A DNA stretch of 13,840 nt, from positions 1-13,840 of the forward strand of contig JASJBO010000147.1 of the NCBI GenBank assembly GCA_030066475.1, given 5' to 3'. Under the pieces are notes generated by a model. The model saw only the letters and a list, made by a program, of their open reading frames with translations, made no database searches and was not told the DNA's origin. The DNA comes from Myxococcota bacterium (GTDB lineage: Bacteria; Myxococcota_A; UBA9160; PR03). A program made the translations under genes and the position numbers. Shown piece by piece: positions 6,755-13,775 of the stretch. The stretch's first letter is position 1; each line of letters starts with the position of its first letter.

Positions 6755-6783
6755 TTGACATGGTATTCCCTGGGAATTAGTCT
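6755..6783 (+). promoter_or_regulatory. RES-Xre promoter with palindromic operator in the spacer
   Basis: TTGACA (6755-6760) and TAGTCT (6778-6783) are separated by exactly 17 bp, a good sigma-70 promoter. The spacer holds a perfect 13-bp palindrome, ATTCCCTGGGAAT (6765-6777). A dimeric antitoxin bound there would block RNA polymerase, as expected for autorepressed toxin-antitoxin operons. A transcription start about 7 bp after the -10 would fall on the ATG at 6790, implying a leaderless or nearly leaderless mRNA. Confidence 0.6.
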
Positions 6784-6789
6784 GCCAGC

Positions 6790-7185
6790 ATGTCGTCGGC
6801 CATCCACGCCGCCCGCCCCGACCTCGAGGCCTATGAGCACTCGGCTCGGGTCGAGTTTCCCGTGCTCGTGAAGCAGCTGAGCGAGCTGCTGGGCCCCAAG
6901 CTCGTGGCCTACATCGCCGGCGTGCGCGAGGCGCGCGCCGTCCGCCAGTGGAGCACGGGAGAGCGAGAGGCGAGAGCGCCCGTTCCCGAGCGGCTGCGTC
7001 TCGCCTTCCAGGTGGCCTGGCTGATCGCCCAGCACGACAACGCCTCCGTGGCCCGGGCCTGGTTCCAGGGCCTGAATCCGCAGCTCGACGACCGCTCGGC
7101 GGCACGCCTGCTGCGCGAGGGCGAGCTCGACGAGGTCGGCCCGCAGATCCTGTCCGCGGCGCGGGCCTTCGTCAGCGGTGGCTGA
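6790..7185 (+). CDS. Xre/MbcA/ParS-type antitoxin of a RES-Xre module
   Basis: A 131-residue protein that is likely both the antitoxin and the operon repressor. Residues about 27-82 look like the Xre-type DNA-binding part (LSELLGPKLVAYIAGVREAR, then VRQWSTGE, then ERLRLAFQVAWLI). Residues about 86-131 match the MbcA/ParS toxin-binding C-terminus: ARAWFQGLNPQLDDRSAARL, LLREGELDEV and a hydrophobic end. Its gene precedes the RES toxin and overlaps it by 8 bp, the usual order and coupling for this family. The ATG at 6790 has no Shine-Dalgarno sequence and sits where transcription should begin, so leaderless translation is plausible. In known systems this antitoxin covers the toxin's NAD+ pocket. 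Confidence 0.85.
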   Translation: MSSAIHAARPDLEAYEHSARVEFPVLVKQLSELLGPKLVAYIAGVREARAVRQWSTGEREARAPVPERLRLAFQVAWLIAQHDNASVARAWFQGLNPQLDDRSAARLLREGELDEVGPQILSAARAFVSGG

Positions 7186-7903
7186 CCCGAGCAAGGCCAG
7201 CGCCGCCGGGCTCCAAGCCGTATCGCCCGAAGGGCCTCTCTACCGCATTGCGCGCGGCCCCGACCCTTGGGCCTGGCCCAACTGGGCGAACGTCGGAAGC
7301 GACGCGACGTTCGGAAACCGCTGGGACGATCCGCAGGGCGTCTACCGCGTTCTCTACGCGTCGAGCAGCCGTCTCGGTGCGCTCGTGGAAGTGCTGGCCC
7401 GCTTCCGACCCGACCCGCACGTCCTCGAGGCTCTGAACGAGATCGAAGGCGAAGACGACACCGCGGTCCAACTTCCAGGCGAGCTCGACGCGGGCTGGCT
7501 GCGGCATCGCCGCCTTGGCGTCGCGCAGGTGGAGGGCGAGTTCGTCGACGTCGGCCACAGCGCTTCGCTCGCGCGGCTTCGCGACGCGCTCGCCTCCCGC
7601 ATCGTACACCACGGCCTCGATGATCTGGACGCTGCGGCCATCCGCCTGTCCGCACCGCGTCGATTCACCCAGGAGATCTCGCGCTACGTGTACGATCGCT
7701 CGACACCACAGGGTCGGCGGCGCTTCGACGGTATCGCCTACCTGTCTCGTCTGGGCGACGAGTTCCGCAACTGGGCGCTCTTCGAGTCCCCGGGGAGCGC
7801 GCTCCCGTGGGTCGGCGAGCCAGAGACGCTTGCGATCGAGGCCCACGATCCCGATCTCGTGCGGGCGCTCGAGCGACTGGGAGTCCGGCTGATGGCGCGC
7901 TGA
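7178..7903 (+). CDS. RES-domain toxin (NAD+-depleting family)
   Basis: A 241-residue RES-domain protein. Characterised family members (for example MbcT and the Pseudomonas Res toxin) break down NAD+ and stop growth when not bound by antitoxin. Visible family features are LYRIARG (R23), GNRWDDP with R48, the helix SSRLGALVEVLA with E71, and YLSRLGDEFRNWALFE with S190. These provide the Arg, Glu and Ser that name the family. The GTG start at 7178 overlaps the antitoxin stop by 8 bp, implying translational coupling. The length is normal and the frame is intact, so it is probably active. The gene ends 7 bp before the convergent SnoaL-like gene. Confidence 0.87.
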   Translation: MADPSKASAAGLQAVSPEGPLYRIARGPDPWAWPNWANVGSDATFGNRWDDPQGVYRVLYASSSRLGALVEVLARFRPDPHVLEALNEIEGEDDTAVQLPGELDAGWLRHRRLGVAQVEGEFVDVGHSASLARLRDALASRIVHHGLDDLDAAAIRLSAPRRFTQEISRYVYDRSTPQGRRRFDGIAYLSRLGDEFRNWALFESPGSALPWVGEPETLAIEAHDPDLVRALERLGVRLMAR

Positions 7904-7910
7904 GCGGCCC

Positions 7911-8387
7911 TCACGCGCGGGTCATCTTGACGCGCTCGCGGGCGGCCAGCTTGCCGCCTGCGCGGATCCACGCCTGGATGGTGTCGGCCGCCTCCTTGGG
8001 GTTGTACTGGTCCTCCTCGTAGGACCAGAGGCCGTCCCCCGCGTAGTGGAGCAGCGTCCAGGTCGGGAACTGGAAGGGCGGCCCGCCGGCATCGGTGGGG
8101 TGCTCGAGGCGGTTCTGGCACTGGAACACCACCCAGCCCTTCTCCTCATCCACGACGACCCAGTCGTTCGGGAAGGTCATGCTCGGGAACGGCTCCATCA
8201 CCCCGACGATCCAGTCCTCGATCGCCTGGCGTCCGTGGAAGCGGCCGTAGGCGTGCTCCAGGTACTCAGCGTCCTCGGTGAACTGGTGCGCCCAGATCGA
8301 CCAGTCGCTCCGGGCGATCGCCTGCTCGCGCGCCGCGCAGTACTGCGCGAAGGCGCGCTCGATCTCCTCGCGTTCGAAGCCGGCCAC
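7911..8387 (-). CDS. SnoaL-like (NTF2 fold) protein
   Basis: A 158-residue protein of the SnoaL/NTF2-like superfamily, which includes small-molecule isomerases, dehydratases and polyketide cyclases as well as binding-only members. Landmarks are an N-terminal helix (EREEIERAFAQYCAAREQA), a cone-fold strand region with FTEDAEYLEHAYGRFHGRQA, WVVFQCQNRLEH and FPTWTLLHYAGDGLW, and a C-terminal EEDQYNPKEAADTIQAWIRA. The GTG start at 8387 is chosen because AGGAGG lies 5 bp upstream; open frame further upstream has no such signal. Residues H25 or D of a catalytic dyad cannot be assigned by eye. It is divergent from the CBS gene and convergent with the RES toxin. In lipid- or sterol-degrading genomes such proteins are common accessory enzymes, but no substrate can be inferred here. 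Confidence 0.75.
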   Translation of the reverse strand: MAGFEREEIERAFAQYCAAREQAIARSDWSIWAHQFTEDAEYLEHAYGRFHGRQAIEDWIVGVMEPFPSMTFPNDWVVVDEEKGWVVFQCQNRLEHPTDAGGPPFQFPTWTLLHYAGDGLWSYEEDQYNPKEAADTIQAWIRAGGKLAARERVKMTRA

Positions 8388-8550
8388 GCTTCCCTCCTGC
8401 TGGGTCGGGCGACGGGACACCATACCCCAGGGCGCCGCTCGAGAGCGCGCCGCTGCCACGTCGATGGGACAACCTGACCCACGTCGTGCCACCGGCGCGC
8501 ACCAGGGGTGGTTCCGAGACGGCACGATCGTTGCTCCCTTTCGAACCCGA

Positions 8551-8571
8551 GGGGCACGGCCCCGAAGGAGG
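8551..8571 (+). promoter_or_regulatory. leader hairpin and strong ribosome-binding site of the CBS gene
   Basis: GGGGC (8551-8555) pairs with GCCCC (8559-8563) around a 3-base loop. AAGGAGG follows at 8565-8571, 6 bp before the ATG at 8578. The hairpin ends one base before the Shine-Dalgarno sequence and could modulate its access. Upstream, the 190-bp divergent region with the SnoaL-like gene must hold both promoters, but I see no clear consensus boxes. Confidence 0.4.
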
Positions 8572-8577
8572 CGTCCA

Positions 8578-9021
8578 ATGGAGCCCGCGGTCAAGGAGTG
8601 GATGAGCGGTGATCCGGTCTGCATCGAGGCCGAGGCATCCGCGCTCGAGGCGCTCGAGCTGATGGTGGAGCGCGGGATCCGGCACCTGCCGGTCGTCGAC
8701 ACCGGCGGGCTCGTGATCGGCCTCGTCTCGATCGACGATCTGCGCGCGGAGCTCCCCTTCGAGGTGAGCCGCGGCCGGCTGCCGGACGCGAAGCAGCGCG
8801 ATCAGGCGCGCGAGTGGCGCGTGCAGGAGGTGATGACGCCGGCGCCCTGCACGGTGCACGAGAATGCGTCGCTGCTGGAGGCGGCGGAGACGCTGCGCGA
8901 GCGGCGCATCGGCTGCCTGCCGGTGGTGGACGAGCAGGGCCGGCTCTCCGGCGTGCTCTCCGAGACCGACGCCCTCGACGCCCTGGCCAGCGCGCTCTCG
9001 GCCGAGCGCGCCCGCAACTGA
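8578..9021 (+). CDS. two-CBS-domain protein
   Basis: A 147-residue stand-alone Bateman module. CBS1 spans about 3-57 (VKEWMSGDPVCIEAEASALE, GIRHLPVVDTGGLVIGLVS, DDL). CBS2 spans about 82-137 (VQEVMTPAPCTVHENASLLE, RIGCLPVVDEQGRLSGVLSE, DAL). Such modules bind adenine nucleotides (AMP, ATP, NAD, SAM) and act as energy sensors, usually as dimers. A basic linker of about 20 residues joins the repeats. The gene has a strong AAGGAGG site. It lies 23 bp before the HPF-cold-shock gene on the same strand, so the two are probably one operon, linking adenylate sensing to ribosome protection. That functional link is inferred; the domain call is firm. Confidence 0.87.
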   Translation: MEPAVKEWMSGDPVCIEAEASALEALELMVERGIRHLPVVDTGGLVIGLVSIDDLRAELPFEVSRGRLPDAKQRDQAREWRVQEVMTPAPCTVHENASLLEAAETLRERRIGCLPVVDEQGRLSGVLSETDALDALASALSAERARN

Positions 9022-9044
9022 ATCGAACGAAGACGGAGGTCTGC

Positions 9045-9587
9045 TTGGAGATCCACTGGCGCGACATGCAAGACATCGAGCCCGCCGAGCGCGACGCGAT
9101 CGAGGCGCGGCTGCGCGGGCTCGCCGAGGGCCACAGCGATCTGATCGACGTGCGCATCAGCGGGCGGCGCACCGGACACCACCGCCACGGCGACCAGGAG
9201 GTGCGCATCACCTGCCAGGCCCGCGGCAAGGAGCTGGTGGCGGCGCGCACGCGCGCCGACCTGGGGCTGGCGCTCAACGAGGTGATCGACGCCTTCGAGC
9301 GCGAGGTGCGGCGGCTGCGCGACCGGCGTACCGACCGGCGCGCCGACCGCTCGGCGCCCGTCGGGGAGCTCGGCATCGTCGACCGCGTGCTGGCGGAAGA
9401 GGGCTACGGCTTCATCCTGACCGACGCGGGCGAGCAGGTGTACTTCCACCGCAACGCCGTGCACGGCGGGCTCGACTTCGAGCGCCTCGACGAGGGACAG
9501 CGCGTCTCGCTGAACGTCGAGGCCGGCGAGAAGGGGATGCAGGCGACGACGGTGGGGCCGGCCCCCCCGGACGCGCCGGCGCCTTAG
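9045..9587 (+). CDS. HPF/RaiA-type ribosome-associated protein fused to a cold-shock domain
   Basis: A 180-residue fusion. Residues 1-95 follow the hibernation-promoting-factor/RaiA plan: strand EIHWRDM, helix ERDAIEARLRGLAEGHSDLI, strand DVRISG, strand QEVRITCQARGKELVAAR, helix ALNEVIDAFEREVRRLR. In HPF and RaiA this fold sits in the 30S decoding region and shuts down translation in stress. A basic linker with RDRRTDRRADR follows. Residues about 107-171 form a cold-shock-like domain, with GYGFI and VYFHRNAV in place of the RNP1/RNP2 motifs and a GEKGMQATTV end. The TTG at 9045 is chosen because GGAGGT lies 4 bp upstream and because an ATG at 9066 would delete the first HPF strand. The gene probably shares an operon with the CBS gene and ends 1 bp from the convergent acyl-CoA synthetase. 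Confidence 0.83.
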   Translation: MEIHWRDMQDIEPAERDAIEARLRGLAEGHSDLIDVRISGRRTGHHRHGDQEVRITCQARGKELVAARTRADLGLALNEVIDAFEREVRRLRDRRTDRRADRSAPVGELGIVDRVLAEEGYGFILTDAGEQVYFHRNAVHGGLDFERLDEGQRVSLNVEAGEKGMQATTVGPAPPDAPAP

Positions 9588-9588
9588 G

Positions 9589-11151
9589 CTAGATCGAGCG
9601 CTCCTGCGTCTCCCAGTAGCGCGCGCGCACGGCGTGGCGGACGATCTTGCCGGTCGGCAGGCGCGGCAGGTCGGCGCTCCAGTCGACCCGGCGCGGGCAC
9701 TTGTAGGCGGCCAGGTGCTCGCGGCAGTGTGCCAGCAGCTCGTCGGCGAGCGCCTCGTCGGGCTCGTGTCCCGGAGCGAGCTGGACCACGGCGCGCACCT
9801 CCTCGCCCCACTCCTCGTTGGGAACGCCCACCGTCGCGACGTCGGCGACCGCGGGGTGGCGCAGCAGCACGTCGTCGATCTCGGCCGGATAGACGTTCAC
9901 GCCGCCCGCGATGATCACCTCGGCGCTCCGGCCCGTCAGGTAGAGGTACCCGCCCTCGTCGACGTAGCCCAGGTCGCCCATGGTGTAGAAGTCGCCGCGG
10001 TAGGTGGCGGCCGTCTTCTCCGGCGCCTTGAAGTAGACGAAGCGGCCCTGGTCGGGGGCGCGGAAGTAGATCGTGCCGACCGTTCCGGCCCCGACGGGCA
10101 GTCCCTCGTCGTCCTGTACCTCGAGGTGCACGCCCTCGACGGGGCGCCCGACGCTGCCGGGGTGCTTCAGCCAGTCGTCGGCGCCGATGAACAGGCCGCC
10201 GCCCTCGGTTGCGGCGTAGTACTCGAACAGGATCGGGCCGAGCCAGTCGATCATCTCCTGCTTCACGTGCACCGGGCAGGGTGCGGCGCCGTGGAGGATC
10301 CAGCGCAGCGTCGAGAGGTCGTGCGCCGCGCGCTGCGCCGTGGGCAGGCGCAGCAGGCGGTGGAACATGGTCGGCACCAGGTGCGTGTGGGTGATGCGCT
10401 CCGCCTCGACCAGGCGCAGCGTCTCGGCCGCGTCCCAGCGGTCCATCAGCACGCATCCCACGCCGCGCGCCAGCGGGATCGCGAGGTTCAGCGCCAGCGG
10501 CGCGGCGTGGTAGAGCGGGCCGGTGACGAGCGCGCGGTCGCGCGCGGGGTCGAAGGCGGCCGACTCGAGGATCGGGGGCAGCAGCCGGGTGGGCTGGCCC
10601 GGCGGACGCGAGACGCCCTTGGGGCGGCCGGTGGTCCCCGAGGTGTAGAGCATGCTGCTGCCGAGCTGCGGGTCTTCGAGGTCGTGGTCCGGCTGCCCGT
10701 CGAGGGCACCGTCGTACGCCTCGAAGCCGTCGATCGGACCGGCGACGGCGAGCCGCTCGCGCGCCGCGCCGGCGGCCTCGCGCGCCGCCTCGGCGAAGCG
10801 GGCGTCGGCAATCAGCACCCGGGCCTCGCAGTTGCGCACGATGTACGCCGCCTCTTTGCCGGTCAGGTGCCAGTTGATCGGCGTGAGCCGCAGCCCGGCG
10901 CGCTGGGTCGCGCCCAGCACCTCGACGAACTCGGGGCGGTTGGCGCACAGCAGCGCCACCGCGTCGCCCGCGACGAGGCCGCGAGCGCGCAGGGCGCGCG
11001 CGAGCTGGTTCTGGCGGCGGTTCAGCTCGGCGAAGCTGCGTTCGCCCAGCGGGCCGCGCAGCGCCATCCGATCGGGCGTCCGCTCGGCGTGCAGGGCCGG
11101 CAGCATGCCCAGTCGGGTGGCTCGCTCGGGCGTCCAGACGGGCGGCGACAT
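9589..11151 (-). CDS. acyl-CoA synthetase / AMP-dependent acid-CoA ligase
   Basis: A 520-residue ANL-superfamily ligase that activates a carboxylic acid through an acyl-AMP to its CoA thioester. Core motifs are intact: the P-loop-like YTSGTTGRPKGV (169-180), YYAATEGGG (311-319), YTMGDLG with D393, GRSAEVIIAGGVNVYPAEID (407-426), and the C-terminal PTGKIVR with catalytic K502. The HGAAPCP tract (288-294) precedes the acid pocket. The ATG at 11151 gives the usual length; in-frame sequence upstream is low-complexity and not family-like. It is divergent from the two ACAD genes across 142 bp, so it probably feeds the same pathway: activation, then alpha,beta-dehydrogenation. The substrate (fatty acid, sterol side chain or other acid) cannot be read from the sequence. 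Confidence 0.88.
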   Translation of the reverse strand: MSPPVWTPERATRLGMLPALHAERTPDRMALRGPLGERSFAELNRRQNQLARALRARGLVAGDAVALLCANRPEFVEVLGATQRAGLRLTPINWHLTGKEAAYIVRNCEARVLIADARFAEAAREAAGAARERLAVAGPIDGFEAYDGALDGQPDHDLEDPQLGSSMLYTSGTTGRPKGVSRPPGQPTRLLPPILESAAFDPARDRALVTGPLYHAAPLALNLAIPLARGVGCVLMDRWDAAETLRLVEAERITHTHLVPTMFHRLLRLPTAQRAAHDLSTLRWILHGAAPCPVHVKQEMIDWLGPILFEYYAATEGGGLFIGADDWLKHPGSVGRPVEGVHLEVQDDEGLPVGAGTVGTIYFRAPDQGRFVYFKAPEKTAATYRGDFYTMGDLGYVDEGGYLYLTGRSAEVIIAGGVNVYPAEIDDVLLRHPAVADVATVGVPNEEWGEEVRAVVQLAPGHEPDEALADELLAHCREHLAAYKCPRRVDWSADLPRLPTGKIVRHAVRARYWETQERSI

Positions 11152-11246
11152 CGCTGTCGGCCAGTCTATGGGGCCGGGCGCCCGCGCGCCGGCCATTCCC
11201 GCTCTGCGGCACGCGGCCGGCTCGGTGCAGGCGGGCGGCGACAGGC

Positions 11247-11276
11247 TATGATCGGCGCCTCGCGGGTTGATTCCCG
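11247..11276 (+). promoter_or_regulatory. possible promoter and leader hairpin of the ACAD operon
   Basis: TATGAT (11247-11252) is a good -10 hexamer, 41 bp before the ATG of the first ACAD gene, but no convincing -35 lies 16-18 bp upstream. Downstream, CGGG-ttgatt-CCCG (11263-11276) is a short inverted repeat that could be an operator or leader hairpin. A larger GC-rich imperfect palindrome occupies 11172-11194 in the same divergent region. All are suggestive only. Confidence 0.3.
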
Positions 11277-11293
11277 AGTCAAGAGGAGCCCCC

Positions 11294-12400
11294 ATGAACC
11301 TCGAGTTCTCCGAGGACCAGAAGTTCGTCCAGCAGACGGCGCGCGACTACCTGAGCGAGCACGCCGGGCTGGACGTCTGCCGCAAGGTGCTGGAGGCGCC
11401 GGGCGGAAGCTTCGACGCCGAGCTGTGGAAGGGCGTCGCCGAGATGGGCTGGCTGGGCGCCGCGGTGCCCGAGAGCTACGGGGGGGCCGGCCTGACGCAC
11501 CTCGAGCTGGTGCTGATCGCCGAGGAGATCGGCCGCTCGCTGGCGCCGATCCCGTTCTCGTCCTCGGTCTACCTGGCCACCGAGGCGATCCTGCTCTGCG
11601 GCAGCGACGAGCAGAAGCAGAAGTACCTGCCGCGGCTCGCCGCGGGCGAGCTGATCGGGACCTTCGCGCTGGCCGAGGGCACCGGGGAGCCCGACCTGGG
11701 AGCGGTCGAGGCCTGCTTCGGCGACGGCAAGCTCGCGGGCACCAAGCTGCCGGTGCCCGACGGCGAGGCGGCCGGCCTCGCCGTGGTGGTGGCCAAGGGC
11801 GCGTCGGGCCCGGTGATGGCGATCGTCGATCTCACCGCCGACGGCGTCGAGCGCAGCGCGGTGGAGTCGTTCGACCCGAGCCGCACGCTCTCGAAGATCG
11901 AGTTCCGCGACGCACCCGCCGAGCTGCTGGCCGAGGGCGCCGGCCCGATCGAGCAGGTGCTCGACCGCGCCGCGGTGATGATGGCCTTCGAGCAGATCGG
12001 CGGTGCCAGCCGCGCGCTCGACCTGACGCGCGACCAGGCGATGGGGCGCTACGCCTTCGGCCGCCCGGTCGCCTCGTTCCAGGCGATCAAGCACCGCATG
12101 GCCGACCTGTACGCGAAGATCGAGCTGGCCCGCTCGAACGGCTACTACGCCGCCTGGGCGCTGTCCGAGGCCGACGACGAGCTGCCGATCGCCGCCTGCG
12201 CCGTGCGCGCGGCGGCCAGCGACGCGTTCCGGCTGGCGGGCGAGGAGATGATCCAGATCTACGGCGGCGTCGGCTTCACCTGGGAGTACGACTGCCACCT
12301 GTTCTACCGGCGCGCGCAGTGGCTGGGCTCGGTGCTCGGCACCGCCAGCGCGTGGCGCGAGAAGCTGGTGCAGCGCCTCGAGGCCCGCGACGCGGCCTGA
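11294..12400 (+). CDS. acyl-CoA dehydrogenase-like subunit lacking the catalytic Glu (partner subunit 1)
   Basis: A 368-residue acyl-CoA dehydrogenase-fold protein. It keeps the N-terminal helical domain (EDQKFVQQTARDYL, MGWLGAAVPESYGGAGLTHL) and the flavin-contact segment GRYAFGRPVASFQAIKHR with R252, F255, G256 and Q263. It also keeps the C-terminal IQIYGGVGFTWEYDCHLFYR. The usual FAD/substrate loop TEPxxGSD is degraded (FALAEGTGEPDLG, about 124-136). The C-terminal catalytic Glu of the YEGT motif is absent (QWLGSVLGTAS, 342-352), and the alternative helix-G site reads LDRAAV rather than LxxER. Alone it should be inactive. The next gene has the complementary set, so the two probably form a heterotetramer. 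The ATG follows AGAGGAG by 6-7 bp. It is the first gene of the operon. Confidence 0.85.
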   Translation: MNLEFSEDQKFVQQTARDYLSEHAGLDVCRKVLEAPGGSFDAELWKGVAEMGWLGAAVPESYGGAGLTHLELVLIAEEIGRSLAPIPFSSSVYLATEAILLCGSDEQKQKYLPRLAAGELIGTFALAEGTGEPDLGAVEACFGDGKLAGTKLPVPDGEAAGLAVVVAKGASGPVMAIVDLTADGVERSAVESFDPSRTLSKIEFRDAPAELLAEGAGPIEQVLDRAAVMMAFEQIGGASRALDLTRDQAMGRYAFGRPVASFQAIKHRMADLYAKIELARSNGYYAAWALSEADDELPIAACAVRAAASDAFRLAGEEMIQIYGGVGFTWEYDCHLFYRRAQWLGSVLGTASAWREKLVQRLEARDAA

Positions 12401-12427
12401 CGGCGACGAGAGGGAGAGGACCCGACC

Positions 12428-13675
12428 ATGAACTTCGACGACACGCCGCAGGAAGCCGAGTTCCGCGCCAAGGCCCGCGCCTGGCTCGAGGCCAACGCCA
12501 CGCTGCGCGATCCCAACGTGACCGCCCCCAGCATGCTGGGCGAGCGCGAGGACGACGCCGCGATCGCCGCGGCCAAGGCCTGGCAGGCCAAGAAGTTCGA
12601 CGAGGGCTGGGCGGTGCTGACCTGGCCGAAGGAGTTCGGCGGTCAGGGTCTGGGCCGCATGGAGAACGTCATCTGGGGCCAGGAGGAGGGCAAGTTCGAG
12701 ACCCCTCCGGCGATCTACGGGATCGGGCACGGGATGCTGGGTCCCACGCTGATGTCGCACGGCACCGACGAGCAGAAGGCGCGCTGGCTGCGCGACATGG
12801 CGCGCGGGCAGGTGGTGTGGTGCCAGCTCTTCAGCGAGCCCGACGCCGGCAGCGACCTGGCCGGCCTGCGCACCAGCGCGGTGCGCGACGGCGACGACTG
12901 GATCATCAACGGCCAGAAGATCTGGAGCACCGGCGCCCACTTCTGCGACTGGGGCATGATCGTCACGCGCACCGACCCGAACCTGGCGAAGCACGCGGGG
13001 CTCACCTACTTCGTGGTGGACATGCACGCGCCCGGCGTCGAGATCCGCCCGATCAAGCAGATCAACGGCGCCACCGGCTTCAACGAGGTGTTCTTCACCG
13101 ACGTGCGCGTGCCCGACTCGCATCGCTTGGGTGCCGAGGGCGACGGCTGGCGCGTCGCGATCACGACGCTCATGAACGAGCGCGTGGCGATCGGCGCCGG
13201 CTCGAGCAGCGGCCGGCTGCGCGACCTGTTCCGGCTGGCGCGCGAGACGCGACGCGGCGGCCGGCCCGCCATCGAGGATTCGGCGGTGCGCCAGAAGCTG
13301 GCCGACTTCTACATCACCTCGAAGGGCCTCCAGTACACCAGCTACCGCACGCTCAGCGCCATCCTGCGCGGGGGCACGCCCGGGCCCGAGGGCTCGATCG
13401 GCAAGGCGATCGGCGCCCCGATGGGCCAGGACATGGCGGCCTTCGGGCTCGAGCTGCAGGGCGCGATGGGCGCCTCGCTCGACGAGTCCCTGTCGCCGCA
13501 GGAAGCGCTCTGGCAGGAGATGTACCTGGGCTCGCCGGGCCTGCGCATCGCCGGCGGCACCGACGAGATCCTGCGCAACGTGATCGCGGAGCGCGTGCTG
13601 CGCCTGCCGCCCGAGATCCGCGTCGACAAGGACAAGCCCTTCCGCGAGATCCCGACCGGCTCCCCGACCAAGTAG
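12428..13675 (+). CDS. acyl-CoA dehydrogenase catalytic subunit (partner subunit 2)
   Basis: A 415-residue acyl-CoA dehydrogenase. The flavin/substrate loop is canonical: QLFSEPDAGSDLAGLRT (133-149), followed by WIINGQKIWSTGAHFCDW (158-175). The C-terminal motif reads IAGGTDEILRNVIAERVL, with Gly where many family members have the catalytic Glu. The alternative base on helix G is present: E251 in LMNERVAIGAG, at the place used by isovaleryl-CoA dehydrogenase. It lacks the Arg-x-x-Phe-Gly...Gln segment that contacts flavin across the dimer; the region reads RLARETRRGGRPAIEDSAVR instead. That segment is in the previous gene, 27 bp upstream on the same strand. This division matches alpha2-beta2 ACADs of mycobacterial sterol side-chain degradation. 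AGGGAGAGGA precedes the ATG. Confidence 0.88.
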   Translation: MNFDDTPQEAEFRAKARAWLEANATLRDPNVTAPSMLGEREDDAAIAAAKAWQAKKFDEGWAVLTWPKEFGGQGLGRMENVIWGQEEGKFETPPAIYGIGHGMLGPTLMSHGTDEQKARWLRDMARGQVVWCQLFSEPDAGSDLAGLRTSAVRDGDDWIINGQKIWSTGAHFCDWGMIVTRTDPNLAKHAGLTYFVVDMHAPGVEIRPIKQINGATGFNEVFFTDVRVPDSHRLGAEGDGWRVAITTLMNERVAIGAGSSSGRLRDLFRLARETRRGGRPAIEDSAVRQKLADFYITSKGLQYTSYRTLSAILRGGTPGPEGSIGKAIGAPMGQDMAAFGLELQGAMGASLDESLSPQEALWQEMYLGSPGLRIAGGTDEILRNVIAERVLRLPPEIRVDKDKPFREIPTGSPTK

Positions 13676-13699
13676 CACCTCCGCGCCAGCGCCGAGGTG
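13676..13699. terminator. hairpin immediately after the ACAD operon stop
   Basis: CACCTCCGCGC (13676-13686) pairs with GCGCCGAGGTG (13689-13699), 10 of 11 positions, with a 2-base loop geometry that would open slightly. It starts at the base after the stop codon. No T-tract follows. Confidence 0.5.
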
Positions 13700-13714
13700 G
13701 CCCGGAGAGGGAAG

Positions 13715-13767
13715 CCGCAAGCGGAGGCGAAGCCGGAGCGCGCAGCGAGCCGCAGGCGAGCGGAGTC
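13715..13767 (-). repeat. dispersed intergenic repeat, copy B (left arm of inverted repeat)
   Basis: The core ccgcaagcg..., ...gcgcgcagcgagccgcagg, ...cgagcggagtcc matches the reverse complement of copy A (4530-4585) closely, and that of copy C more loosely. With copy C it forms a long imperfect stem with a loop of about 9 bases (13768-13776). Confidence 0.6.
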
Positions 13768-13775
13768 CAGCTGTT

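Noticed and set aside
11279..13720. A minus-strand open frame of 813 codons across the ACAD genes
   Set aside because: It is fully antisense to two well-supported enzymes, and its His/Arg/Gly-rich composition is typical of shadow frames.
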